A stretch of DNA of 31,052 bases from Cyanobium sp. M55B138 (lineage in GTDB: Bacteria; Cyanobacteriota; Cyanobacteriia; PCC-6307; Cyanobiaceae): positions 1 to 31,052 of the forward strand of contig JAGYNF010000001.1 of the NCBI GenBank assembly GCA_018400215.1. The letters run 5' to 3'. Position 1 is the first letter of the stretch, and each line of letters begins with the position of its first letter. Position numbers and translations under genes: made by a program. The notes beneath the pieces are model-generated. The model searched no databases. It was not told the origin of the DNA and saw nothing but the letters and a program-made list of their open reading frames with translations. Positions 1-8,278 of the stretch are shown here, one piece after another.

Positions 1-90
1 CTGGTGCTGGGGCGCGCCGGAACCAGGGATCCCCATCAGCTGCTCTGGCTGCATGGAACCTGGCTGTCGATGCGGCACACTTGCGCCTAA
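1..90 (+). CDS. Possible 3' end of an upstream gene (partial)
   Basis: Reading from the first base, the frame is open for 29 codons and ends at a TAA at 88-90. The predicted tail is moderately hydrophobic and contains the run LLWLHGTWL. I do not recognise the family, and this short fragment could be a chance open frame. Its end lies 16 bases before the ATG of the next gene, which is a normal spacing for a co-oriented neighbour. Confidence 0.22.
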   Translation: MVLGRAGTRDPHQLLWLHGTWLSMRHTCA

Positions 91-106
91 TTCCCAGGTT
101 GCCGTC

Positions 107-622
107 ATGACGGACGAGACGAGCACAGCACCGCCCCAGGGCACCCGCCCCGGTGGCAGCCGCGATTCCGGTGGCAGCCGCGAGAGTGGCGGCTTCCGGA
201 TCCGACTCAGCGACAACGAGATGCGGGCAGCTCGGGCCCTGCAGGACGCCTTCCGGCTGCGTTCGACGGTGGCGGTGCTTGGTTTTTCGGTGCGCGCCCT
301 GGCCCAACTGCTCGAGGAGGGCAAGCTCGACGAGCTCGTGGCCCAGCAGCGCTCCCAGGCCGCCAGCCCGGCCGCCAACCGGGACGGAGCCCGCGAGGGG
401 GGCCGGGGACGCCGCCCCAGCGGAGATGGCGAGTCCCGGGGTGGTCGGCCGGAGCGGGCGGCCCGCGTTGACCCCTTCGCCCGGCCTGCCCGCCCCACCC
501 CAGCCGAACCCGTCCCCAGCGAGACGCCGGCAACGGATGCACCGGCAGCGGATGCACCGGCAGTAGACGGGCCGGCAGCGGATGGGGCCGACCCCGGCGA
601 CGCCACCCCAGCCGAGAGCTGA
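107..622 (+). CDS. Small protein with ribbon-helix-helix-like core and disordered tails
   Basis: This 171-residue protein starts at the ATG at 107; an earlier in-frame ATG at 53 would add 18 unconvincing residues. Residues 1-29 are Gly/Ser/Arg-rich and contain an 18-bp DNA repeat. Residues 30-77 are the only ordered-looking part: a short strand (FRIRLSD), a helix, a turn near RSTVAV and a second helix ending in LLEEGKLDEL. This strand-helix-helix order resembles CopG/Arc-type DNA-binding proteins. The C-terminal 90 residues are rich in Ala, Pro, Asp, Arg and Gly and include four pentapeptide repeats. The gene ends 10 bases before trpS, so the two may be co-transcribed. Function is unknown; a DNA-binding role is inferred only from the residue pattern. 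Confidence 0.7.
   Translation: MTDETSTAPPQGTRPGGSRDSGGSRESGGFRIRLSDNEMRAARALQDAFRLRSTVAVLGFSVRALAQLLEEGKLDELVAQQRSQAASPAANRDGAREGGRGRRPSGDGESRGGRPERAARVDPFARPARPTPAEPVPSETPATDAPAADAPAVDGPAADGADPGDATPAES
152..187 (+). repeat. Two tandem 18-bp repeats in coding sequence
   Basis: Copies at 152-169 and 170-187 share ggtggcagccgcga and differ only at the end. They encode the Gly-Gly-Ser-Arg pattern in the flexible N-terminus of the 107-622 protein. They look like local slippage duplications. Confidence 0.7.
530..589 (+). repeat. Four degenerate tandem 15-bp repeats in coding sequence
   Basis: Four in-frame 15-bp units lie at 530-544, 545-559, 560-574 and 575-589. They encode ATDAP, AADAP, AVDGP and AADGA at residues 142-161. 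Copies one and two differ at a single base, and the later copies have diverged. The array sits in the disordered C-terminal tail and is likely to vary in copy number between strains. Confidence 0.75.
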
Positions 623-632
623 GGCCCGCCCC

Positions 633-1664
633 ATGAGCAAGCCCCGGGTTCTCTCCGGCGTCCAGCCCACCGGCGCCCTGCACCTGGGCAACTGGCTCGG
701 AGCCATCCGCAACTGGGTCGAACTGCAGGACAGCCACGACACCTTTTTTTGCGTGGTGGACCTGCACGCCATCACCGTGCCCCACGACCCGGCCCGGCTG
801 GCCGAGGACACCCTCAGCACTGCGGCGCTCTACCTGGCCTGTGGCATCGACCCGGCGCGCTCCACCGTGTTTGTGCAGAGCCAGGTGAGCGCCCACAGCG
901 AACTGGCCTGGCTGCTCAACTGCGTCACGCCACTCAACTGGCTGGAGCGGATGATCCAGTTCAAGGAGAAGGCGATCAAGCAGGGCGACCAGGTGTCGAT
1001 GGGCCTGCTCGACTACCCGGTGCTGATGGCGGCCGACATTCTTCTCTACGACGCCGACCGGGTGCCGGTGGGGGAAGACCAGAAGCAGCACCTCGAACTG
1101 GCCCGCGACATCGCCCAGCAACGCATCAATGCCCGCTTTGGCCCGAAGGGGGCTGATGGTGAGCCCGAGGCGATCCTCAAGGTGCCCGAACCCCTGATCC
1201 TCAAGGAGGGGGCCCGGGTGATGAGCCTCACCGACGGCAGCAGCAAGATGAGCAAGAGCGACCCCAATGAGGGCTCGCGCATCACCCTGCTGGATCCACC
1301 GGAGCTGATCACCAAAAAGATCAAGCGGGCCAAGACCGACCCCACCATGGGGCTGGAGTTCGGCAACCCCGAACGGCCGGAGGCCGACAACCTGCTTGGC
1401 CTCTACGCAATCCTCTCGGGCCGGGGACGGGAGGCGGCCGCCAGCGAGTGTGCCGCCATGGGCTGGGGCCAGTTCAAGCCCCTGCTCGCCGAGGCCACGG
1501 TGGAGGCGCTGCGGCCGGTGCAGGAGCGCTACCGGGAGCTGCGCCAGGATCCAGGCGCGGTGGAAACGGTGCTGCGGCAGGGCCGGCTGCGGGCCGATCA
1601 GGTGGCCCACGCCACCCTGCAGCGGGTGCGTGAGGCGCTCGGATTTCTGGTGATTCCCGCCTGA
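633..1664 (+). CDS. trpS: Tryptophanyl-tRNA synthetase
   Basis: TrpS charges tRNA-Trp with tryptophan in the cytoplasm. The protein has 343 residues, normal for a bacterial class Ic enzyme. The ATG at 633 places SGVQPTGALHLGN at the N-terminus, with the HIGH-type motif HLGN at residues 17-20. The KMSKS motif is intact at residues 205-209. Other conserved parts include the WLLNCVTPLNWLERM region and the VGEDQKQHLELARDIA segment that contributes to tryptophan and adenylate binding. The gene begins 10 bases after the preceding small gene, and a TGAGG around that gene's stop could act as a weak ribosome binding site. It converges with the reverse-strand gene ending at 1708. Confidence 0.97.
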   Translation: MSKPRVLSGVQPTGALHLGNWLGAIRNWVELQDSHDTFFCVVDLHAITVPHDPARLAEDTLSTAALYLACGIDPARSTVFVQSQVSAHSELAWLLNCVTPLNWLERMIQFKEKAIKQGDQVSMGLLDYPVLMAADILLYDADRVPVGEDQKQHLELARDIAQQRINARFGPKGADGEPEAILKVPEPLILKEGARVMSLTDGSSKMSKSDPNEGSRITLLDPPELITKKIKRAKTDPTMGLEFGNPERPEADNLLGLYAILSGRGREAAASECAAMGWGQFKPLLAEATVEALRPVQERYRELRQDPGAVETVLRQGRLRADQVAHATLQRVREALGFLVIPA

Positions 1665-1707
1665 GCGACACCAGCAGGCCGGTTGATGGCTGGGGCTGCG
1701 CCTGGGA

Positions 1708-2076
1708 TCAGCCAGGAAAGGCGGGTGGCTCAGGCCACTCCAGCTGGGGAAGCGGGAGCTGCAGGGCCCGCAGCCGGGCCGACAGCGACCACACCCGCAT
1801 CACCAACTGGTGCCAGGGGGCCATCGTCTCCAGGCTGAGGGCCATGGGGGCTGGGGTGGCCTGGCGCAACGCCGATGCGGCCATCAGAGCCCGGCCAGCC
1901 TCCTGCAACTCGGCACGAAACTGCTCCCGTTGCTCCGCCGCCATCACGCTCTCGGGACAGAGGTCGAGCAACACCTCTCCGCGGGCGAACCAGACACGGA
2001 AGTCGTCGAGCAGGGAGCCCAGCAGGTGGTCCAGCAAATCGGCTCCAGACTCCGGCTGGGAGGGGGCGGCGCTCAT
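1708..2076 (-). CDS. DUF2605-like cyanobacterial protein
   Basis: This 122-residue protein lies on the reverse strand between trpS and thrS. Its N-terminal half (LLDHLLGSLLDDFRVWF, then LLDLCPESVM) and its Arg/Glu-rich helical centre resemble the small cyanobacterial DUF2605 family as I remember it; I could not run a profile search. The family has no established function. No signal peptide or membrane segment is visible, and the protein is probably alpha-helical and cytoplasmic. Its ATG is 59 bases from the proposed thrS start on the other strand, so the two genes share a short divergent control region with an AT-rich patch around 2081-2091. Confidence 0.72.
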   Translation of the reverse strand: MSAAPSQPESGADLLDHLLGSLLDDFRVWFARGEVLLDLCPESVMAAEQREQFRAELQEAGRALMAASALRQATPAPMALSLETMAPWHQLVMRVWSLSARLRALQLPLPQLEWPEPPAFPG

Positions 2077-2135
2077 CTGGAAAGCTTAAGAAGCGCTGCG
2101 TAGGATCGACGTTCGTCGTCCTGTTCCGCAAGCCC

Positions 2136-4007
2136 GTGCCCGCACCCGCAGCTGCCTCCAGCTCCGCTCAGGCCGCCGCAGGTGTTGCCCAGGCCGCCAC
2201 GGAGCAGCAGACCCCGCTACACCTTCCCAAAACCAGCGAGAGCGAAGCGCTGCTGAAGATCCGCCACTCGATGAGCCATGTGATGGCCATGGCGGTGCAG
2301 AAGCTGTTCCCCAAGGCCCAGGTCACGATCGGCCCCTGGACCGAGAGCGGCTTCTACTACGACTTCGACAGCCCCGATCCCTTCAGCGAAGCCGACCTCA
2401 AGGCGATCAAGAAGGAGATGATCCGGATCATCAACAAGAAGCTGCCGCTCGAGCGGATCGCGGTGAGCCGGGCCGAGGCCGAGGGGAGGATCCAGGCCCA
2501 GAACGAGCCCTACAAGCTGGAGATCCTGGCGGGGATTCAGGAACCCATCACCCTCTACACCCTGGGCGAGGAGTGGTGGGACCTCTGCGCCGGCCCCCAC
2601 GTGGCCAACACCAGCGAGCTCAACGCCAAGGCCTTTGAGCTGGAAAGTGTGGCCGGCGCCTACTGGCGTGGTGACGAAAAGAATGCCCAGCTGCAACGCA
2701 TTTACGGCACCGCCTGGGAAACCGCGGAGCAACTGGCCGAGCACAAGCGCCGCAAGGAGGAGGCGAAACGGCGCGACCATCGGCGTTTGGGCAGCGACCT
2801 CGATCTGTTCTCGATCGAGGATGAGGCGGGCGCCGGCCTGGTGTTCTGGCATCCCCGCGGCGCCCGCATGCGCCTGCTGATCGAGGATTTCTGGCGCCAG
2901 ACGCACTTCGCCGCCGGCTACGAGTTGCTCTACACGCCCCATGTGGCCGACATCAGCCTCTGGAAAACCTCTGGCCACCTCGACTTCTACAGCGAGAGCA
3001 TGTTTGGGCCGATGCAGGTGGATGAGCGGCAATACCAGCTCAAGCCGATGAACTGCCCGTTCCACGTGCTCACCTACGCCAGCACCCTGCGCAGCTACCG
3101 GGAGCTGCCGATCCGCTGGGCCGAGCTGGGCACGGTCTATCGCTACGAGCGCCCCGGCGTGATGCATGGCCTGATGCGGGTGCGCGGCTTCACCCAGGAC
3201 GATGCCCACGTGTTCTGCCTGCCGGAGCAGATCGGCGATGAGATCCTGCGCATCCTCGATCTCACCGAGCAGATCCTCTCCACCTTCGATTTCAAGAGCT
3301 ATGAGATCAACCTTTCCACCCGACCGGAGAAATCGATCGGCGAGGACGCGGTGTGGGAGCTGGCCACCGCTGGCCTGATCGAGGCGCTGGAGCGCAAGGG
3401 CTGGGCCTACAAAATTGATGAGGGTGGCGGCGCCTTCTACGGCCCCAAGATCGACCTCAAGATCGAGGACGCCATCGGCCGGATGTGGCAGTGCTCCACA
3501 ATCCAGCTCGATTTCAACCTGCCGGAGCGCTTCGGGCTGGAGTATGTGGCGGCCGATGGATCCCGGCAGCCACCGATCATGATTCACCGCGCCATCTTCG
3601 GCTCGCTGGAGCGGTTCTTCGGGATCATGACCGAGAACTACGCCGGCGATTTCCCCTTCTGGCTGGCCCCCGAGCAGATCCGGCTGCTGCCCGTCACCGA
3701 TGAGGTGGCCCCCTACGCCGAGGAGGTGCTGGAGCAGCTGACGGCGGCTGGCGTGCGCGCCAGGATTGACCACTCCGGTGAGCGCCTCGGCAAGTTGATC
3801 CGCAACGGCGAGCAGATGAAGATCCCGGTGTTGGCCGTGATCGGCGCCAAGGAGGCTGAATCAGGCGAGGTGAGCCTGCGCAGCCGCCGTGAAGGCGACT
3901 TGGGCAGCGTGGCGGTTGCCGACCTGCTGGAGGCCGCAGACCTGGCCAACAGGCGGCGCGCGGCCGGGTTGGGCCTGGCCCCCCAGCCGCCGCTGGCCCC
4001 AACCTGA
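2136..4007 (+). CDS. thrS: Threonyl-tRNA synthetase lacking the TGS domain
   Basis: ThrS charges tRNA-Thr and clears mischarged Ser-tRNA-Thr. The editing domain is present: HSMSH (H44, H48) and CAGPHVANT. The class II catalytic core follows. Its expected zinc ligands are C307 (MNCPFH), H358 (TQDDAHVFC) and H484 (MIHRAIFGS), matching C334, H385 and H511 of the E. coli enzyme. A C-terminal anticodon-binding domain completes the protein. Only 43 residues, mostly Ala, Gln and Ser, precede the editing domain, so the usual N-terminal TGS domain is absent. No ATG exists upstream of the conserved region in this frame, so I chose the GTG at 2136, giving 623 residues. No good ribosome binding site is visible and the exact start is uncertain. 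Glk follows 20 bases later. Confidence 0.96.
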   Translation: MPAPAAASSSAQAAAGVAQAATEQQTPLHLPKTSESEALLKIRHSMSHVMAMAVQKLFPKAQVTIGPWTESGFYYDFDSPDPFSEADLKAIKKEMIRIINKKLPLERIAVSRAEAEGRIQAQNEPYKLEILAGIQEPITLYTLGEEWWDLCAGPHVANTSELNAKAFELESVAGAYWRGDEKNAQLQRIYGTAWETAEQLAEHKRRKEEAKRRDHRRLGSDLDLFSIEDEAGAGLVFWHPRGARMRLLIEDFWRQTHFAAGYELLYTPHVADISLWKTSGHLDFYSESMFGPMQVDERQYQLKPMNCPFHVLTYASTLRSYRELPIRWAELGTVYRYERPGVMHGLMRVRGFTQDDAHVFCLPEQIGDEILRILDLTEQILSTFDFKSYEINLSTRPEKSIGEDAVWELATAGLIEALERKGWAYKIDEGGGAFYGPKIDLKIEDAIGRMWQCSTIQLDFNLPERFGLEYVAADGSRQPPIMIHRAIFGSLERFFGIMTENYAGDFPFWLAPEQIRLLPVTDEVAPYAEEVLEQLTAAGVRARIDHSGERLGKLIRNGEQMKIPVLAVIGAKEAESGEVSLRSRREGDLGSVAVADLLEAADLANRRRAAGLGLAPQPPLAPT

Positions 4008-4027
4008 GCCCGCAAGGGAGTGCGCCC

Positions 4028-5071
4028 ATGACCACCCTGCTGGCCGGCGACATCGGCGGCACCAAGACCCTGCTGGCCCTCTACCGCCTCAACGGCCTGG
4101 AGGGGCCCAACCCGCTGGAGCTGCTGCTGGAGGAGCGGTTCAGCTCTGCCGACTGGGACGACCTCACGCCGATGGTGGGCCACTTCCTCAGCGGGGCCGC
4201 CGACTGCCTGCCCGGCCTTGATGCAGCGCCCGCTGCCGCCTGCTTCGCCGTGGCCGGACCGGTTCAGGGGGGCCGCGCCAGGCTCACCAACCTGCCCTGG
4301 CTGCTCGATCAGGAGGGCCTGGCGGCCAGTACAGGTATCGGCATGGTGGAGCTGGTGAATGATTTCGCCGTGCTGATCTATGGCCTGCCCCACCTGCAGA
4401 CCCAGCAGCGGGCGACGCTGCGGCAGGGCCAGGCCGACCCCACGGGCAGCCTGCTGGTGCTCGGTGCCGGCACCGGCCTGGGGGTGGCCTACGGCCAGCC
4501 CACGGCCCAGGGGTTGATCGCCCTGGCCAGTGAGGCGGCCCACGCCGAATTTGCGCCGCGCTGCGAGGCGGAGTGGCGCCTGAAATGCTGGCTGCAGGCT
4601 GATCTGGGCCTGGAACGCCTCTCGATTGAGCGGGTGGTGAGTGGCACGGGCCTGGGCCATGTGGGCCGCTGGCTGCTGCAGGAACGCCACCCCGATGGGA
4701 GCCATCCCCTGCAGCGCATTCCTCCCCCCGACCTACCGGCGGCAGTGGCCCAGGCTGCCCAAGCCGGCGACAGCCTGGCCCAGGAGGCCCTGGAACTCTG
4801 GCTTGGGGCCTATGGCAGCGTCTGCGGCGACCTGGCCCTGACGGGCCTCAGCAGGGGCGGCATCTGGCTGGCCGGCGGCACCGCCGGCAAATTGCTTGAG
4901 GCCCTGCGGGGCCCGACGTTTGCCCAGGCCTTCCTGGCCAAGGGCCGCCTGGCATCGGTGCTGAAGACGATGCCGATCACAGCCATCACCGATCCAGGGA
5001 TCGGCCAGTTCAGTGCCGCCTGCCGGGCCCGCATGCTGCTCGAAGCCTCCGCCCCCGCTCCGATGGACTGA
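4028..5071 (+). CDS. glk: Glucokinase (Glk family)
   Basis: This enzyme phosphorylates glucose to glucose-6-phosphate with ATP in the cytoplasm. The 347-residue protein begins with the phosphate-binding loop AGDIGGTKT (residues 6-14). VNDF contains the likely catalytic base D112, equivalent to D100 of E. coli Glk. A second nucleotide-binding segment, GAGTGLGVA, and a late GGIWLAGGTAGK segment are typical of the hexokinase-type ATPase fold. It belongs to the non-ROK bacterial glucokinase family. The start has an upstream AAGGGAG ribosome binding site, and the gene follows thrS by 20 bases. A different, ROK-type kinase lies at 14492-15385. Confidence 0.93.
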   Translation: MTTLLAGDIGGTKTLLALYRLNGLEGPNPLELLLEERFSSADWDDLTPMVGHFLSGAADCLPGLDAAPAAACFAVAGPVQGGRARLTNLPWLLDQEGLAASTGIGMVELVNDFAVLIYGLPHLQTQQRATLRQGQADPTGSLLVLGAGTGLGVAYGQPTAQGLIALASEAAHAEFAPRCEAEWRLKCWLQADLGLERLSIERVVSGTGLGHVGRWLLQERHPDGSHPLQRIPPPDLPAAVAQAAQAGDSLAQEALELWLGAYGSVCGDLALTGLSRGGIWLAGGTAGKLLEALRGPTFAQAFLAKGRLASVLKTMPITAITDPGIGQFSAACRARMLLEASAPAPMD

Positions 5072-5076
5072 AACAA

Positions 5077-5102
5077 ACGGGCTGAGACGGACGGGCTGAG
5101 AC
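5077..5102 (+). repeat. Two 12-bp direct repeats before thrB
   Basis: The sequence acgggctgagac occurs at 5077-5088 and again at 5091-5102, a 14-base period, in the 55-base gap between glk and thrB. A good ribosome binding site (TAGGAGTAGG) follows it. The repeat may be an operator or simple slippage; nothing in the sequence decides this. Confidence 0.6.
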
Positions 5103-5126
5103 ACTGGCACCAATAGGAGTAGGCAA

Positions 5127-6074
5127 ATGGTGCGGCCCAAGGTTGGTCAAGGGGTTGTGGTGCACGTTCCGGCCACCACGGCCAACATCGGACCCGGTTT
5201 CGACTGCCTGGGGGCAGCGCTCGACCTCGACAACGTGTTCGAGTTGCGCTGCGTGGAGGGGGGCAGCCACCGCTTCGACCTGATCATCGAGGGCAGTGAG
5301 GGCGCGCATCTGCGCGGCGGCCCCGACAACCTCGTATACCGCTCAGCCCAGCGGGTGTGGAAGGAGGCGGGCGAGGAGCCGGTGGGGCTGGAGGCCAGGG
5401 TGCGGCTGGCGGTGCCGCCGGCCCGCGGCCTGGGCAGCAGCGCCACGGCGATCGTGGCAGGCCTGATGGGCGCCAATGCCCTGGTGGGGGAACCACTCAG
5501 CAAGGAGAAATTGCTGGAGCTGGCGATCGACATCGAGGGCCATCCAGACAATGTGGTGCCCTCCCTGGTGGGGGGGCTGTGCATGACGGCCAAGGCCGCC
5601 TCGAACCGCTGGCGCGTGGTGCGCTGTGAATGGTCGAGTGAGGTGGTGGCGGTGGTGGCGATTCCCGCCATCAGGCTGGCCACCAGTGAGGCGCGTCGGG
5701 CCATGCCCAAGGCGATCCCAGTGGCGGATGCGGTGTTGAATCTCGGCGCCCTCACCCTGCTGCTGCAGGGATTGCGCAGCGGCAACGGCGATCTGATCAG
5801 CGACGGCATGCACGACCGGCTGCACGAGCCCTACCGCTGGGGCCTGATCGTGGGGGGCACCAAGGTGCGTGATGCGGCCCTGGAGGCCGGGGCCTGGGGG
5901 TGCGTGATCAGCGGCGCCGGACCGAGCCTGCTGGCGCTGTGCACGGCGGAGAAGGCCCAGGCCGTTGGCCGGGCGATGTTGCTGGCCTGGCACAAGGCCG
6001 GCGTTGAAAGCCGCACCGAGGTGCTCACCGTGCAGAAGGAGGGCAGCCGCTGGCAACCGCTGCCGGATCGCTGA
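5127..6074 (+). CDS. thrB: Homoserine kinase
   Basis: ThrB converts homoserine to O-phosphohomoserine, the penultimate step of threonine synthesis. The 315-residue protein is a GHMP kinase. The N-terminal substrate region VHVPATTANIGPGFDCLG is typical of ThrB, and the ATP-binding loop PPARGLGSSA lies at residues 97-106. The C-terminal GHMP motif appears as GCVISGAGPSLLAL. The ATG at 5127 is preceded by TAGGAGTAGG, a strong ribosome binding site. It lies 55 bases after glk. No threonine attenuator or other leader peptide was seen upstream. Confidence 0.96.
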   Translation: MVRPKVGQGVVVHVPATTANIGPGFDCLGAALDLDNVFELRCVEGGSHRFDLIIEGSEGAHLRGGPDNLVYRSAQRVWKEAGEEPVGLEARVRLAVPPARGLGSSATAIVAGLMGANALVGEPLSKEKLLELAIDIEGHPDNVVPSLVGGLCMTAKAASNRWRVVRCEWSSEVVAVVAIPAIRLATSEARRAMPKAIPVADAVLNLGALTLLLQGLRSGNGDLISDGMHDRLHEPYRWGLIVGGTKVRDAALEAGAWGCVISGAGPSLLALCTAEKAQAVGRAMLLAWHKAGVESRTEVLTVQKEGSRWQPLPDR

Positions 6075-6212
6075 ACCGCTGCGCTCGAGGGCCAATCAGG
6101 CACGATTCTGTTATTGCTCTGCTGCTGATCTGATGCAACTGTTTTGCTGCAAAGTGCTGATAGCTGAGGGTCGCTAGTCCCAGCCCCTAGATCTAGACCA
6201 CCCTGTCGACAG

Positions 6213-6505
6213 TGGAGCATCAACAGCGGCAGGGGCAGCGATGACCTGTTCGGCTGGCAGGCCAAGGCCGGTGTGGCCTATGGCTTGAACTGGAACACTG
6301 ACGTCTACGCCGAGGCCGTCTACCAGGGCGCCGAGTCGTTCCGCGCTGGCCGCACCAGCTACGACGGCTTCAACAACAACTGGGGCTTCAAGATCGGTGC
6401 CCGTTACCGCTTCGGCGGCCCCGGGTGGAGGTGCAGGAGGACGTGGTGATCACGCCCGAGACCGAGCCCGCACCCACTCCCGCCCCGATCCGCGACCTGT
6501 GGTGA
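6213..6505 (+). pseudogene. C-terminal remnant of an outer-membrane beta-barrel protein, frameshifted
   Basis: The frame starting at 6213 reads about 70 codons with alternating aromatic and polar residues typical of outer-membrane strands, such as WQAKAGVAYGLNWN, DVYAEAVYQGAESF and WGFKIGARYRFGG. At CCCGGG (6420-6425) the frame breaks. The frame beginning GTG GAG GTG at 6425 then continues with a Pro/Thr/Glu-rich tail and ends in IRDLW at the TGA at 6503-6505. One lost base near 6420-6425 would join the two parts. No start codon, signal peptide or upstream strands are present, so only the last ~95 residues of the ancestral gene remain. The 138 bases before it (6075-6212) show nothing I can assign. 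Confidence 0.72.
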
Positions 6506-6633
6506 GCCGGGACGATAGGTACAAATGCCCAATGCCCTGCAGGCGACTGATAGCCTGGCCCGCGGTTCGGTCCAAGGCGGTGAAGACCGCGTTGGCGTGA
6601 GCCCGCCACCCTCGCCAACCGTCCCGGACCCTG
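6506..6633 (+). other. Leader region of ndhD
   Basis: This 128-base gap separates the barrel remnant from ndhD. A TACAAA hexamer near 6520 in gataggtacaaatg is a possible -10 box, but no matching -35 is evident. An inverted repeat cgcggt (6561-6566) and accgcg (6586-6591) could form a weak hairpin in the ndhD leader. No RNA family was recognised. Confidence 0.3.
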
Positions 6634-8226
6634 ATGGACGCCTTCCTGCCCAGCCTGGCCGCGTCCCTCAACGGCCTGGAGACGGTTCCGTCCAGCCCGT
6701 CCTTTCCCTGGCTCAGCCTGATCGTGCTGCTGCCGGCGGTGGTGGCCCTGGTGATGCCGCTGCTGCCCGGAGAGAGCGACGATCCACGCCTGCCCCGCGC
6801 CGTGGCCCTCGGCGCCCTGGCTGTCGACCTGGGCCTGATGCTGGTGTGCTTCAGCCGCCACTTCAACGGCAACCTCAGCGACCTGCAGCTGGTGGAGCGG
6901 GTGAACTGGGTGCCGGCCCTGGGCCTGGAGTGGTCGCTGGGGGCCGATGGCCTCTCGGCCCCCCTCGTGGTGCTCTCCGGCCTGGTGACCCTGCTTTCGG
7001 TGGCCGCCAGCTGGAACGTGAACCGCAAGACACGGCTCTACTTCGCCCTGATGCTGGTACAGGCCTCCGCCCAGGGGTTGGTGTTCCTCTCCCAGGATTT
7101 CCTGCTCTTCTTCCTGGCCTGGGAACTGGAATTGGTACCGGTCTATCTGCTGATTGCCATCTGGGGGGGCAAACAACGGCAGTACGCCGCCACCAAATTC
7201 ATCCTCTACACCGCCACCGCCTCCCTGCTGATCCTGGTGAGCGGGCTGGCCCTGGCCCTGAATGGGCCCTTCACCTTCAACCTCAGTGAACTGGCCGCCC
7301 GCAGCGCAGGTGGCACCTTCGGCCTGCTCTGCTACCTGGGCTTCCTGGTGGGATTTGGCGTCAAGCTGCCGATCTTTCCACTGCACACCTGGCTGCCCGA
7401 TGCCCACGGCGAGGCCAATGCACCGGTGTCGATGCTGCTGGCGGGGGTGCTGCTGAAGATGGGCGGCTATGCCCTGTTGCGCTTCAACGTGCAGATGCTG
7501 CCGGAGGCCCACCTCACCCTGGCGCCCGCCCTGGTGGTGCTCGGCATCGTGAACATCGTCTACGGCGCCCTCAATGCCTTCGCCCAGGACAATGTGAAGC
7601 GGCGCATTGCCTGCAGCTCGGTGAGCCACATGGGGTTTGTGTTGCTGGGCATGGGCGCCATTGATGCCCTGGGCATGAGCGGGGCCATGTTGCAGATGAT
7701 CAGCCATGGCCTGATTGCCGCGGCCATGTTCTTCGTGACCGGGGTGTTCTACGAACGCACCGAAACCCTCTCGATCCCCAACATGGGGGGGTTGGCCAAG
7801 GCCCTGCCGATCACCTTCGCCTTCTTCCTGGCCAGCTGCCTGGCCTCCCTGGCCCTGCCTGGCATGAGTGGCTTCGTGAGCGAGATCACCGTGTTTCTCG
7901 GCGTCACCGCCAACGACGGATTCACCACCAGCTTTCGGGTGGTCGCGGTGGTGCTGGCCGCCATTGGCCTGGTGCTCACCCCGATGTATCTGCTCAGCCT
8001 CTGCCGCCGGGTGTTCTTCGGGCCCCGCATTCCGGCCCTGGCGGTGGTGGGTGACATGCGCCCCCGCGAATTGGTGATCGGTCTCACCCTGTTGGTGCCC
8101 ACCCTGGTGATCGGCTTCTGGCCCCGGGTCGCCATCGACTTCTACGAGGCCAGCACCAACGCCCTCTCCACCCAGCTGGCCCAGCAGATCACGCTGGTGG
8201 CGGGTGGGTTCACCCCCCTGGGCTGA
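6634..8226 (+). CDS. ndhD: NAD(P)H-quinone oxidoreductase subunit 4 (NdhD)
   Basis: NdhD is a proton-pumping membrane subunit of the cyanobacterial NDH-1 complex in the thylakoid membrane, used in respiration and cyclic electron flow. The 530-residue protein is almost wholly made of hydrophobic helices. It carries antiporter-like family signatures: [42 protein letters not shown] and the [12 protein letters not shown] segment. The overall sequence suggests the NdhD1/D2 type of the quinone-reducing NDH-1L complex rather than the CO2-uptake D3/D4 type, but this needs a tree. The ATG at 6634 places the first helix ([11 protein letters not shown]) about 23 residues in; no strong ribosome binding site is visible. 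It stands alone, followed 52 bases later by a peptidase gene. Confidence 0.95.
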   Translation: MDAFLPSLAASLNGLETVPSSPSFPWLSLIVLLPAVVALVMPLLPGESDDPRLPRAVALGALAVDLGLMLVCFSRHFNGNLSDLQLVERVNWVPALGLEWSLGADGLSAPLVVLSGLVTLLSVAASWNVNRKTRLYFALMLVQASAQGLVFLSQDFLLFFLAWELELVPVYLLIAIWGGKQRQYAATKFILYTATASLLILVSGLALALNGPFTFNLSELAARSAGGTFGLLCYLGFLVGFGVKLPIFPLHTWLPDAHGEANAPVSMLLAGVLLKMGGYALLRFNVQMLPEAHLTLAPALVVLGIVNIVYGALNAFAQDNVKRRIACSSVSHMGFVLLGMGAIDALGMSGAMLQMISHGLIAAAMFFVTGVFYERTETLSIPNMGGLAKALPITFAFFLASCLASLALPGMSGFVSEITVFLGVTANDGFTTSFRVVAVVLAAIGLVLTPMYLLSLCRRVFFGPRIPALAVVGDMRPRELVIGLTLLVPTLVIGFWPRVAIDFYEASTNALSTQLAQQITLVAGGFTPLG

Positions 8227-8278
8227 GCCACGGCCCGGCCCCGCCATGGTCTGAAATAGCTGCAGTTGCCTTAAAGCC

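Noticed and set aside
1687..1714. Inverted repeat tggctg/cagcca between trpS and the DUF2605-like gene
   Set aside because: It is a short stem with a long loop and no T-run, partly inside the reverse-strand coding region; it is likely chance.
5077..5102. GGCTGAGA resembling the thiamine-pyrophosphate riboswitch core before thrB
   Set aside because: The remaining TPP-box elements (CTGATC, GGATAATGCCAGCG and the paired arms) are absent, and thrB is not a thiamine gene. The motif is explained by a 12-bp direct repeat.
6561..6591. tRNA-like or small-RNA-like segment before ndhD
   Set aside because: The ggttcggtcc run resembles a T-loop only partly, and no acceptor or anticodon arms can be folded around it.
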